The notes under the pieces: generated by a model
The model's database searches: none
The model's input: only the letters and a program-made list of their open reading frames with translations
Told to the model about the DNA's origin: nothing
NCBI RefSeq assembly: GCF_031458255.1
Contig: NZ_JAVDYC010000001.1
Span: 8,542,501 to 8,606,500 of the forward strand
DNA length: 64,000 nt
Reading direction: 5' to 3'
From: Catenuloplanes niger
GTDB lineage: Bacteria > Actinomycetota > Actinomycetes > Mycobacteriales > Micromonosporaceae
Position numbers and translations under genes: made by a program
Part shown: positions 8,801 through 16,733 of the stretch, one piece after another
Layout: every line of letters starts with the position of its first letter
Numbering within the stretch: the first letter of the stretch is position 1

Positions 8801-9264
8801 GCGGCCTTCGCCGGTGCGACCGCGGTGGCGCCGATGCTGCGCAGTCCGGTGCCCGCGGTGCGCAGGCCGGCGTCGCCACCGCGCACGATCAGCGGCAGCG
8901 TGTCCGACTCCGCGTCGCCGTAGCCCTGCTCGATCAGGCGCTGCACGTCGAACAGGTCCGCGTCGACCCGCCCGGCGCCGATCAGCGGGATCGCGTCCTC
9001 CGGGACCACCCGCACACTGCCGTCCACCTCGTACGTGTGGAAGCTGAGCGTCTCCCGGCCGGGCGCGGGCGTGACACCGGCCGCGTACCGCCCCGGCGCC
9101 GCCTCGGTCAGCGTGACCGTGTCGCCGGTGACCAGCGTGAGCGCGTGCACGGCCGGGCCGGCCGGCACGGCGGTGACGGGTTGCGGTGCGGCGGCCGCGG
9201 GCGCGGCCACCACGGGTATCGCCGTGGTCCCGATCAGGACCGAGGCGAGCAGACGACCGAGCAT
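5818..9264 (-). CDS. large secreted subtilisin-like serine protease (S8) with PA domain
   Basis: 1148 residues from ATG 9264, chosen for the AAGGAG just upstream; a start 10 codons earlier lacks one. It has a signal peptide (to about residue 27) and a propeptide to ~190. The catalytic domain holds Asp212 (VAVLDTGVDATHP), His244 (RHGHGTHVAS), oxyanion Asn340 (VIAAGNAGDNG) and Ser421 (GTSMATPHVAGA). Beta-sandwich modules follow. A protease-associated-like segment (LRGTAVLVADDHTDD...AAVVLIQEKG, LPLPTIAVSYEDGQRML) lies near 770-850, and the C-terminal ~250 residues are beta-rich. The long form resembles actinobacterial extracellular subtilases that degrade environmental protein. The divergent upstream region (9265-9526) is comparatively AT-rich and probably carries its promoter, but I could not fix the boxes. 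Confidence 0.95.
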   Translation of the reverse strand: MLGRLLASVLIGTTAIPVVAAPAAAAPQPVTAVPAGPAVHALTLVTGDTVTLTEAAPGRYAAGVTPAPGRETLSFHTYEVDGSVRVVPEDAIPLIGAGRVDADLFDVQRLIEQGYGDAESDTLPLIVRGGDAGLRTAGTGLRSIGATAVAPAKAALADFWKRSTTARTAGETTVYLDGRVAAALDRSTAQIGAPAAWAEGRDGTGVTVAVLDTGVDATHPDLAGKIVEARNFSAGPDAVDRHGHGTHVASTVAGSGAASGGTRRGVAPGASLLIGKVLGDDGYGMESDIISAMEWAAGSGAAVVNMSLGGDPTDGLDPMSLAVNEISADTGTLFVIAAGNAGDNGDSTVGTPGSAAAALTVGAVGRDDRVASFSSRGPRAGDLGLKPEITAPGVAIVAARAAGTAMDSPVDAHYTAASGTSMATPHVAGAAAILKQQHTGWSAEQLKAALVSTAKPTAGETVWTQGAGRVDLARATTQTVTGSPVVDFARQTVDSPAATRTVTYANAGPAAVTLTLTPPAFATAPKTVTVPAGGTATATVGVSFTRIGRLSGVLTATAPGGVVVGTAVGAVVDGPVHQVTFKPLDRDGKPAFVTGMTVFGKDSRFDVVRPVDAAGETFALQEGSYVLTAQVAQDQDSDNFVVIPELTVTGDMTVLLDARKGTPIRIETPRTAVPTSTISFYSHRVTAGGRQITNGVMHFAGTSTIYVTPTPAVRTGEFEFYSRWQLVAPQVQASVPGLGAIEAYLASTSPAPDGRRVLPLAAASAKHLRGTAVLVADDHTDDLSRYVRAGAAAVVLIQEKGVDPRTGWNPTAPDRLPLPTIAVSYEDGQRMLRGPASLDLTLTTSSPYLYDVVQISKDRIPDRITHRVTTANTQRITTRYAHNGGENWIKEQRFAWRPWQTFAWNDTSRAARTPSVREEWVSAGDSRWLHRVHHAYPWDSFGPLQTGFEGPVASYRPGTSAETWAAPVVRPADVGSSRDGDVLRLRVAEFVDGDGHYTSAYPGESTAALWRDGVKVADLVNGNQNVTTTAARAAYRLTVTTARDDEDWRFGTRTETEWGFTSATGTGDLPLLGVDYDPGLLGVRLDFTGRLSSLKVEFSTDEGRTWLRTVTIGELALVPRGGDEPVSLRVTARDTAGNTLTQTVIRAF

Positions 9265-9526
9265 GGTGGCTCCTTCATGCGTTATTCGCTGCACGCATGA
9301 TCGTCGTCCAATATTTACCGTTGTGTTTCGTCATGGTGGATCAAAGTTGACATGGCGCGATGTGGACACGGAGGTCAGGGCCGTGCGACCAGCTTCTCGG
9401 AGGCGGCGTCGACCGCGGTGACGGCCGGGTCGCCGCGCTCGCCCGGTCGCGCCCGGCACCGCCGCGGCGGTCGGCTCATCGACAGGGGTCCACGCGGCCG
9501 CCGGTGATCTGGGAGGATCCGGGATC

Positions 9527-12500
9527 GTGGCGGACCTGTCGGCGGAGGGAAACATCGATGTCGGGCGCCGCCCGGTCGGTGACCTCGGCCGGTTGCACGG
9601 CGTGCCGGTGCAGGTGCTGCGCTCCGCCACGCCATGGCTCGACGGGCCGGACACGGTCGTCGTCTCGGCCGGGCCGATCGGTGGCTTCGGGGAGCTCGGC
9701 TACGCGCTGCAGCGGGCGTACCGGGACGTGCGCTGGGCCCAGCTGGACCTGACCACGCTGGTGCGGGAGCCGATCGCGGTCGACCTGCCGCCGCTCGCGG
9801 CCGGTCCGCGGACCGCGGCGCGGCGCGCGGTGCTGGTGAGCGTGCACGAGGGCCAGGACTCGTCGCTCGACGGCCCGCCGACACTCGACGGCGTGCGGCG
9901 TGCCACCGGGACGGGACTGGCCCTGGCGGTTCGGTGCGGCGGCCGGCGGGTGGCGCTGCCGCTGCTGGGTGCGGGGGTGCTCGGGATGCCGGCCGCGGAC
10001 GTCGCGGTGTCGATCCTGCGCGCGATCGACACCGTGCTCCGGTCGTCCACCGAACGGCCCGACGCGATCATGCTGGTCTGCCGTACCCCGGCGGACGAGG
10101 CCGCGGTCGTGGACGCCTGGGACGATCACCAGTTGCTACGCGAGGCGAAGCTGCGCGCGATGAACGACACGACGCTGCGCGAGCAGGCGGCGGCCGGCGG
10201 CGCCGACCGGGGCGATCTGGCCGTGGCGCTGGACCTTCCGGATGACGAACTGTGGCGCCCGTGCGAGGCGGAACGCGTCCGGATGCGCGCGCGACCGGAT
10301 CCGGAGCCGGCACGGTTGCGGCTGCGGCAGACGCTGGTCGACGAGGTGATGATGCCGCGGCTGCGACTGGCGGTGGCGAACCGCCGGGAGGAGCGGGCCC
10401 GCGCGAACCGGGAGCTGCAGCGGTCGGAGATCCGCCGGCCGCTGACCGATGTCGACTCGCGCGGGCTGCGCCGGCTGCCGTCGGACGGCACCGTGGTCGG
10501 TACCGCCGCCCGCCGGGAACTGCACGACCTGCTCGACCCGGACCGGTCCGCCCGGGCGAGCATCGGAGTGGCGGGCGCTCGCGGCTGCGGCAAGAGCACG
10601 TTGCTCGGTGACGCCTATGCCCGGTGGGGTACGCGCGGCGTCCGGATCCTGCTGCCCGCACCGGCCGGCTACGCGCCGCGGGAGTTCCTGCTCCACCTGT
10701 ACGGGCGGGTGTGCGCCGAGGTGATGAGCCGGGACGCCGACGACCCGGCGGCCGGCCGTGCGGGGACTGCGGACACCGCCGCGCGCCGCTCCCGGAACCT
10801 GCTCGCGCTGATCGTCGCGCCGCTGGTCGGGACGCTGCTCGGCGCGACGGTGGCGGTCACCGCGGCACTCCGCGCACCGGCGGCCGGGCCGGCCGGGATC
10901 GGTCTCACCGTCACCGCCACCGCGTGCGTGCCGCTGCTGCTGGTGTGGGCGCTGCGGTCGTGGTTCAGGCGCGACGCGTACCTCTGGCGTCCTCCGGGAC
11001 CGGGGCGATGGCTCGCGACCGCGGGGCTGTGCGGCCTGGTGACCGCGCTGGCGCCGCCCGGATCCCTGACGCCCCGTCAGCTCGGCGGCGTCACCTTACT
11101 GATCGTCGCGGCGGGCGGCAGCGTGTGGCCGTCCCGGCTCGGCGCCAGGTGGCCCGGCGAGACCCGGCCGGATCGGCGGGAACCGCTCTCGTCACGATCG
11201 TCGGCGGCCGCCCGGCGGACGGTCGCGGTCATCGCGGTCGCCGCCGTCGACGTGTCCGCCGCCGTGCTCGGCGCCCTGCTGCTGGCTCTCCCGGCGACCG
11301 TGCCGCTCCCGCCCGTACCGGTCCTTGTGGGTGCGCTGGTGACCGCCGTGGCCGGCTCGGCGCTGTGGGCCGGCACCGACCGGTACCGGCAGCTGCGATC
11401 ACACCGCCCGTCCGGGCCGCCCGGCGACGAGGCGAGCCGGGCGGCCGCCCGGGCGCTGGCCCGGATCCACTATCAGACCACCGTGGTCTCCGGCTGGTCC
11501 GGTGCGCTCAAGGCCGCACCGTCCTGGCTCCCGATCGGCGCGGACCTCGGCGTGTCCGGCAGCACCAGTGAGGCGGCGCTCCCGCTGGGCGTCCCCGATC
11601 TCGTCGACGGCATCAAGCGGCTGCTGCCGTCCCGGGGGCCGGCGCTGGTCGCGATCGACGAACTGGACAAGATCGAGTCGGTGGAGCGGGCCCGGGACTT
11701 CCTGAACGAGATCAAGGGCATCCTGGACGCCGACCGCTGCTTCTTCCTGATCTCCATGTCGGAGGACGCGATCGGCAGCTTCGAACGCCGCGGCCTGCCG
11801 TTCCGTGACGTCTTCGACAGCGCGTTCGACGAGGTGGTCCGCGCACCGCACCTGTCCGCCGCGGAGAGCTTCGACCTGATCGGCAGCCGGATCACCGGGG
11901 CACCGGTGCCGTACGCGGCACTCGCCTACTGCCAGTCCGGCGGCCTGCCCCGCGACCTGCTGCGGGCGACCGCCCGGATGCTGGCGCTCGCCGAGGACGA
12001 CCGGGCGCGACTGGCCACGGTCGCCCACCGCGTGGTGCACCGCGACCTGCTCGGCAAGACGGAGGCGGTGACGGCCGCGATCACCACCATCATGCTGGAG
12101 CCCGCCGTCTCCGCGGTCCTGCGGATGTTTCGCGACCTGGACACCTGCGGTCACGGCGAGCCTTCGGCGTGTCTGCTCGACGAGGGGTGGCTCGCGCGCG
12201 CCGAGGCCCTGCCCGTCATGGCCGGCGAGCCGGCGGACGACGTGATCCGGGGCCGCGAGCTGCTCAGGCTCACCGTCGAACTGCTCGGGTACGCCTACTA
12301 CTGCCGTACGCTGCTGGAGCTCTTCCGGGCCGGCTCCGACGAGGAGACCGACGCGCTGATCCGGCTGGTGCACGGCGACGGCGGCCGGCTGCTCGACCGT
12401 CTGGCGCAGGTGCGCCAGACGTTCCTGGTCAACCCGTTCCTGGCCTGGGAGCTGCTCAGTGAGACCCGCGCGTACGCGTCCCTGACGGCTTTCGCGCTGC

Positions 12501-12538
12501 CGGCCCCGCTCGGGAACCGCCGGTATCCCGGGCGGTAG
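9527..12538 (+). CDS. macro-like domain fused to a membrane KAP-type P-loop NTPase
   Basis: 1003 residues from a GTG with GGAGG 12 bases upstream. Residues ~40-205 look like a macro domain: VVVSAGPIGGFGELGYALQRA early, then RVALPLLGAGVLGMPAADVAVSILRAID, which resembles the macro-domain block around the ADP-ribose phosphate loop. A charged helical linker follows. The NTPase has Walker A GARGCGKST near residue 350 and Walker B LVAIDELDK near 706. Several transmembrane segments lie between them (about 425-480, 498-535, 563-615), the layout of KAP P-loop NTPases. ELDKIESVERARDFLNEIKGI and the sensor-like FFLISMSEDAIGSFERRGL support the KAP/STAND assignment. The C-terminal ~280 residues are helical. 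It stands alone. Macro/NTPase fusions occur in bacterial conflict systems, so a defence or NAD/ADP-ribose signalling role is possible but unproven. Confidence 0.7.
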   Translation: MADLSAEGNIDVGRRPVGDLGRLHGVPVQVLRSATPWLDGPDTVVVSAGPIGGFGELGYALQRAYRDVRWAQLDLTTLVREPIAVDLPPLAAGPRTAARRAVLVSVHEGQDSSLDGPPTLDGVRRATGTGLALAVRCGGRRVALPLLGAGVLGMPAADVAVSILRAIDTVLRSSTERPDAIMLVCRTPADEAAVVDAWDDHQLLREAKLRAMNDTTLREQAAAGGADRGDLAVALDLPDDELWRPCEAERVRMRARPDPEPARLRLRQTLVDEVMMPRLRLAVANRREERARANRELQRSEIRRPLTDVDSRGLRRLPSDGTVVGTAARRELHDLLDPDRSARASIGVAGARGCGKSTLLGDAYARWGTRGVRILLPAPAGYAPREFLLHLYGRVCAEVMSRDADDPAAGRAGTADTAARRSRNLLALIVAPLVGTLLGATVAVTAALRAPAAGPAGIGLTVTATACVPLLLVWALRSWFRRDAYLWRPPGPGRWLATAGLCGLVTALAPPGSLTPRQLGGVTLLIVAAGGSVWPSRLGARWPGETRPDRREPLSSRSSAAARRTVAVIAVAAVDVSAAVLGALLLALPATVPLPPVPVLVGALVTAVAGSALWAGTDRYRQLRSHRPSGPPGDEASRAAARALARIHYQTTVVSGWSGALKAAPSWLPIGADLGVSGSTSEAALPLGVPDLVDGIKRLLPSRGPALVAIDELDKIESVERARDFLNEIKGILDADRCFFLISMSEDAIGSFERRGLPFRDVFDSAFDEVVRAPHLSAAESFDLIGSRITGAPVPYAALAYCQSGGLPRDLLRATARMLALAEDDRARLATVAHRVVHRDLLGKTEAVTAAITTIMLEPAVSAVLRMFRDLDTCGHGEPSACLLDEGWLARAEALPVMAGEPADDVIRGRELLRLTVELLGYAYYCRTLLELFRAGSDEETDALIRLVHGDGGRLLDRLAQVRQTFLVNPFLAWELLSETRAYASLTAFALPAPLGNRRYPGR

Positions 12539-12577
12539 CGGGCATGAGCGACACGATCTTGGGGCACTATCGAACGT

Positions 12578-14512
12578 ATGACGGATGATCTGCCGAACCG
12601 CGTGCGTGAGGTGCTGGACGGACGCTGGGCGCCGCTGCGCCAGGCCGCGCGGGACAAGCTGGACGACCGGTTCGTGACCGTGCCGGGGGAGACCGGTGAG
12701 CAGGCCCGGGAGCGGATCAGCCGGCTGGTCCGGCAGATCCCGGCCGAGGTCGGCGTGGCCGCCGGGTTCCCGGCGGAGTTCGGCGGTGCGGGCGACCCGG
12801 GCGGCTCGATGGTGGCGACCGAGACGCTGGCGCAGGTCGACCTGTCGCTGATGGTGAAGGCGGGCGTGCAGTGGGGGCTGTTCGGGGGCGCGGTCTTCTC
12901 GCTCGGCACCCGGCGGCACCACGAGGCCTGGCTGCCCGGCATCATCTCCGGCGACGTCATGGGCTGCTTCGCGATGACCGAGACCGGGCACGGCTCGGAC
13001 GTGCAGCGGCTGCGCACCACCGCGGTCTACGACCCGGCGAGCCAGAGCTTCGACCTGCACACGCCGTACCAGGGCGCGCGCAAGGACTACATCGGCAACG
13101 CGGCTCGGGACGGGCGGATGGCGGTCGTCTTCGCGCAGCTGGTCGTGGGGGAGCGGCGGCACGGCGTGCACGCGTTCCTGGTCCCGATCCGCGACGAGGA
13201 CGGGCGGCCGCTGCCGGGCGTGACGATCGGGGACGCGGGCGCGAAGGCGGGTCTGCTCGGCGTGGACAACGGGCGGATCTCGTTCGACCACGTGCGGGTC
13301 GACCGGGAGATGCTGCTCGACCGCTACGGCCAGGTGGCGCCGGACGGCACGTACACCAGCTCGATCGAGAACGACACGCGGCGCTTCTTCACCATGCTCG
13401 GCACGCTGGTCCGCGGCCGGGTCAGCGTGGGCGGGTCGGCCTCCGCGGCGGCGAAGAACGCCCTGACCATCGCGGTACGGTACGGCGAGACCCGCCGCCA
13501 GTTCACCGCGCCGGACTCGGACCGCGAGGTGGTGCTCAACGACTATCTCGCGCACCGCCGCAAGCTGCTCACCGCGCTGGCCCGCTCCTACGCGTACACG
13601 TTCGCCCAGGAGCGGCTGGTCCGGGACCTGTCCGACGCGCTCACCGCCGGTGAGGTGGACGACCGGCGGCAGCGCGAGCTGGAGTCGCGCGCGGCCGGGC
13701 TGAAGGCGATGCAGACGTGGAACGCGACCCGGACGATCCAGATGTGCCGGGAGGCGTGCGGCGGCGCCGGCTACCTGGCGGAGAACCGGCTGCCCGGGCT
13801 GAAGGCCGACACGGACGTGTTCACCACGTTCGAGGGTGACAACACGGTCCTGCTGCAACTGGTCGGGAAGGGGCTGCTGACCGGTTACCGGGACGCGTTC
13901 GGGTCGCTGGACGGCTGGGGCAAGGCCGCGTTCGCGGCGGAGCAGGTCCGCGAGATGGTCCTCGAGCGCACCGCGGCCCGTACGCTGATCACCCGGCTGG
14001 TCGACGCGGTGCCGAAGCGCGGCGACGCGAGCGTCGGGCTGACCGAGCGCGGCTGGCACCTGAACATGTTCGAGGAGCGGGAGAAGCACCTGCTCGAGGG
14101 CGCGGTCCGGCGGCTGCGCCGGGGCGCGGAGACCAAGCGGGACCGGCCGTTCGACATCTTCAACGACGTGCAGGACCACGTGCTGGAGGCGGCCCAGGCG
14201 CACGTGCACCGGATCGTCCTGGAGGCGTTCGTGGCCGGCATCGAGGAGACCACCGACCCGGCCGCGAAGCAGCTGCTGGAGAAGGTGTGCGACCTGTACG
14301 CGCTGAGCACGATCGAGGCGGACAAGGGCTGGTTCCTGGAGCACGAGCGGCTCACCCCGGCGCGGGCGAAGGCGGTCACCGGTGCCGTCAACGACCTGCT
14401 GAACGAGCTGCGCCCGCGGATGACCACGCTGGTCGACGCGTTCGGCATCCCGGACGCGTGGCTGCACGCGGCGATCCTGCGCGAGGAACCGGGGCGGCAG
14501 GCCGAGATGTGA
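12578..14512 (+). CDS. acyl-CoA dehydrogenase/oxidase family flavoenzyme
   Basis: 644 residues, longer than ordinary acyl-CoA dehydrogenases (~380-400) and matching the acyl-CoA oxidase layout with an extra C-terminal helical domain. Visible: GCFAMTETGHGSDVQRLRTTA (FAD/acyl-binding middle domain), EACGGAGYLAENRLPGLKADTDVFTTFEGDNTVLLQ, and a C-terminal ~220-residue helical domain. The TFEGDNTVLLQ block is typical of oxidases. It should oxidise an acyl-CoA to enoyl-CoA; oxygen or an electron-transfer flavoprotein could be the acceptor. There is no Shine-Dalgarno; CACTAT at 12565-12570 sits seven bases before the ATG, suggesting a leaderless message. The gene is monocistronic. Confidence 0.88.
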   Translation: MTDDLPNRVREVLDGRWAPLRQAARDKLDDRFVTVPGETGEQARERISRLVRQIPAEVGVAAGFPAEFGGAGDPGGSMVATETLAQVDLSLMVKAGVQWGLFGGAVFSLGTRRHHEAWLPGIISGDVMGCFAMTETGHGSDVQRLRTTAVYDPASQSFDLHTPYQGARKDYIGNAARDGRMAVVFAQLVVGERRHGVHAFLVPIRDEDGRPLPGVTIGDAGAKAGLLGVDNGRISFDHVRVDREMLLDRYGQVAPDGTYTSSIENDTRRFFTMLGTLVRGRVSVGGSASAAAKNALTIAVRYGETRRQFTAPDSDREVVLNDYLAHRRKLLTALARSYAYTFAQERLVRDLSDALTAGEVDDRRQRELESRAAGLKAMQTWNATRTIQMCREACGGAGYLAENRLPGLKADTDVFTTFEGDNTVLLQLVGKGLLTGYRDAFGSLDGWGKAAFAAEQVREMVLERTAARTLITRLVDAVPKRGDASVGLTERGWHLNMFEEREKHLLEGAVRRLRRGAETKRDRPFDIFNDVQDHVLEAAQAHVHRIVLEAFVAGIEETTDPAAKQLLEKVCDLYALSTIEADKGWFLEHERLTPARAKAVTGAVNDLLNELRPRMTTLVDAFGIPDAWLHAAILREEPGRQAEM

Positions 14513-14567
14513 CCGGCGTCACCGTCCTGCGTGATCCGCGCGCCGGGGTCGCGGCGATCTACCGGGT

Positions 14568-15116
14568 GTGAGAGCGAGCGAGGACGACGAGGCGGGTCTG
14601 CTGCGGCGGATCGCGCGGGCGGACCTGGCCGCGTTCGACGAGCTGTACCGGCGGACGTCGCCGTGGCTGTTCCTGCGGCTTCGGCGGCGCTGCGCGGACG
14701 AGCAGCTGGTCGCCGAGGTGCTGCAGGACACGTACCTGACGGTGTGGCGGGCCGCGGGCTCGTTCGCCGCGGTGTCCGCCGGTGACGGCGGCGCGACCGG
14801 CTGGCTGTGGACGATCGCGGCCCGGCGCCTCGTCGACGCGCTGCGCCGGGCGGCCCGCCGGCCGGAGACGCCCGCGGCGACGCTGCCGGTGCACGTGTCG
14901 CCGGGCGCGGACGAGGAGGCGCTGGCCGGCACGGTCGGCGACGAGCTCGGCGCCGCGCTGGCCGACCTGGCTCCGGAGCTGCGCGCGGTGCTGCGCGCGT
15001 TGGTGCTCGACGGGCTCACCGTGAAGGAGACGTCGGTGCTGCTCGGGTTGCCCGAGGGCACGGTCAAGAGCCGCGCGCGCCGGGCCCGCGCCGCACTGCG
15101 GGAGGCACTGTCATGA
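14568..15116 (+). CDS. ECF-type RNA polymerase sigma factor
   Basis: 182 residues from a GTG. Region 2 is seen as DLAAFDELYRRTSPWLFLRLRR..DEQLVAEVLQDTYLTVWR and GWLWTIAARRLVDALRR. Region 4 is LAPELRAVLRALVLDGLTVKETSVLLGLPEGTVKSRARRARAAL, a clear helix-turn-helix that reads a -35 element. Its stop overlaps the ATG of a zinc-finger membrane protein (ATGA), the usual sigma/anti-sigma arrangement. It heads a probable five-gene operon with an ABC exporter. No signal can be inferred. Confidence 0.93.
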   Translation: MRASEDDEAGLLRRIARADLAAFDELYRRTSPWLFLRLRRRCADEQLVAEVLQDTYLTVWRAAGSFAAVSAGDGGATGWLWTIAARRLVDALRRAARRPETPAATLPVHVSPGADEEALAGTVGDELGAALADLAPELRAVLRALVLDGLTVKETSVLLGLPEGTVKSRARRARAALREALS

Positions 15117-15904
15117 GCACCCACGTCCCGGCCGCGGCGCTGGCCGCCTACGCCGCCGGTGATCCCGCCCTGGACGACGTCGCGGCCTGGGGGGTCGAGG
15201 CGCACCTGGACACGTGCGCGCCCTGCCGGGCCCGGCTCGCCGACCGGGCCGCGCCACCGGTACGGGACCTGCTGGCGGCCACCCGCACCGCGCTGCTGCA
15301 CGAGGCGCGCACCGGCCCGCAGCCCGCGCCGGGCCGGAGCCGGTGGCGGCGGTGGACCGGCTGGTCACCGCTCGGCTGGGCGGTCACCGCGGTGACCGCG
15401 GTGCTGGCCGCGTTCCTGCTGGACCGGGCCTACCCGCAGTTCCCGTCCGCGGTGCTGCTGGTGGCGCCGCTCGCCCCGATGAGCGGGCTCGCGGTCGCCT
15501 GGTCCCGGCGCACCGACCCGGCGTGGGAGACGCTCGCCGGCATGCCGCGCGCCGGGCTGGAGCTGGTGCTGCGCCGTGCCCTCCTGGTCCTCTCGGCCAC
15601 GCTGCCCACGCTGACCGCGGCCGGGCTGCTGCTCGGCGAGTCACCGGCGCTGTGGCTGCTGCCCGCGATCACCGGCACGTCCGCGACGCTGTGGCTCGGC
15701 GGCCGGATCGGCGTGACCCGGGCGGCCGGCGTGCTGGCCGCCGCCTGGACCGCCACCGTGATCGTGCCGGCCGTGCTCACCGCGGACGTACCCCCGGTGA
15801 TCCGCGCCGAAGGCGTGCCCGGCTGGGCCGCCGCCGCCGTGATCTGCACCGTGCTGGCGCTGGTGCGCGCCGACGGTTTCCTGCGCCTGCGCAGCTGGCG
15901 CTGA
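15113..15904 (+). CDS. zinc-finger membrane anti-sigma factor
   Basis: 263 residues. The N-terminus has the zinc-binding anti-sigma signature His31-x3-Cys35-x2-Cys38 (EAHLDTCAPCRARL). After residue ~85 come about six hydrophobic membrane segments with short loops, ending LVRADGFLRLRSW. The ATGA overlap with the sigma gene means coupled translation. Expected job: hold the sigma factor inactive at the membrane until an envelope signal arrives. The extended multi-span part is more than a simple anchor and may sense the signal or assist the exporter encoded next. Confidence 0.85.
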   Translation: MSTHVPAAALAAYAAGDPALDDVAAWGVEAHLDTCAPCRARLADRAAPPVRDLLAATRTALLHEARTGPQPAPGRSRWRRWTGWSPLGWAVTAVTAVLAAFLLDRAYPQFPSAVLLVAPLAPMSGLAVAWSRRTDPAWETLAGMPRAGLELVLRRALLVLSATLPTLTAAGLLLGESPALWLLPAITGTSATLWLGGRIGVTRAAGVLAAAWTATVIVPAVLTADVPPVIRAEGVPGWAAAAVICTVLALVRADGFLRLRSWR

Positions 15905-15935
15905 CCTCCCACCCGACCGACCTCAGGAGACGACC

Positions 15936-16733
15936 ATGCGCGCGATCAGCGCGGAGGAAGTGCAACCCAGGCTGCACGCCTGGGACGTGGAGGCCGCCGG
16001 CCTGCGCGTGAAAGCCGGCCGGCACCTCGCCGTGAACGGCCTCGACCTGCGACTCGGCGTCGGCGTGCACGGCCTGCTCGGCCCGAACGGGGCCGGCAAG
16101 ACCACGCTGATGCGCGCGCTCGCCACCGTGGTCGCGCCGGCCGGCGGCACGCTGTCGCTGCTCGGCACGGACGCCACCGCGGGCGCCCGGGCGCTGCGCG
16201 GCATGCGGCGCCGGCTCGGTTACCTGCCGCAGCAGTTCGGGTACTACCCGAAGTTCACGGTCCGCGAGTACGTGGAGTACATGGCCTGGATGCGGGAGGT
16301 GCCGCGCGCGGAGGTCCCGGACGCGGCGCAGCGCGCGATCGACCGGGTCGGGCTGACCGGCAAGGCCGGCGCGCGGCTGAAGACGCTGTCCGGCGGCATG
16401 CTCCGGCGGGCCGGCATCGCCCAGGCGATCGTCAACGACCCGGCGCTGCTGCTGCTCGACGAGCCGACCGTCGGCCTCGACCCGGAGCAGCGCGTCGAGT
16501 TCCGCGAGCTGCTGCGCGACCTCGGCACCGGCGCGTGCGTGCTGGTCTCCACCCACCTGGTCGAGGACGTGGTCGCGGCCTGCACCGACGTCGTCGTGAT
16601 CAACGAGGGTACGCACGTGTTCCAGGGCACGCCGGCCGACCTGACCCGGCTCGGCGAGGGCGGCGGCACCGGCGACAGCCCGGCCGAGCGCGGCTACTCG
16701 CGGCTGCTCGCACGGCACCGGGCGGGCCGATGA
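15936..16733 (+). CDS. ABC transporter ATP-binding protein
   Basis: 265 residues with CAGGAGA upstream of the ATG. Walker A GPNGAGKTT (49-57), Q-loop LPQQFGYYPKF (~98-107), signature LSGGM (151-155), Walker B LLLLDEPTVGLDP (171-183), and a switch His in LVSTHLVEDV. The first 30 residues are an unusual leader before the ABC fold. It resembles the DrrA/CcmA exporter branch. Its stop overlaps the start of the permease gene. It should power the adjoining membrane proteins; the substrate is unknown. Confidence 0.93.
   Translation: MRAISAEEVQPRLHAWDVEAAGLRVKAGRHLAVNGLDLRLGVGVHGLLGPNGAGKTTLMRALATVVAPAGGTLSLLGTDATAGARALRGMRRRLGYLPQQFGYYPKFTVREYVEYMAWMREVPRAEVPDAAQRAIDRVGLTGKAGARLKTLSGGMLRRAGIAQAIVNDPALLLLDEPTVGLDPEQRVEFRELLRDLGTGACVLVSTHLVEDVVAACTDVVVINEGTHVFQGTPADLTRLGEGGGTGDSPAERGYSRLLARHRAGR

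Noticed and set aside
7171-9300. 709-codon plus-strand open frame opposite the large subtilase
   Set aside because: The catalytic triad and signal peptide lie on the minus strand; the plus frame has no protein-like pattern.
11399-14467. Very long open frame on the minus strand antisense to the NTPase and acyl-CoA genes
   Set aside because: It is a GC-rich shadow frame: Arg/Gln/His-rich, without recognisable domains, and it spans two well-supported genes and their junction.
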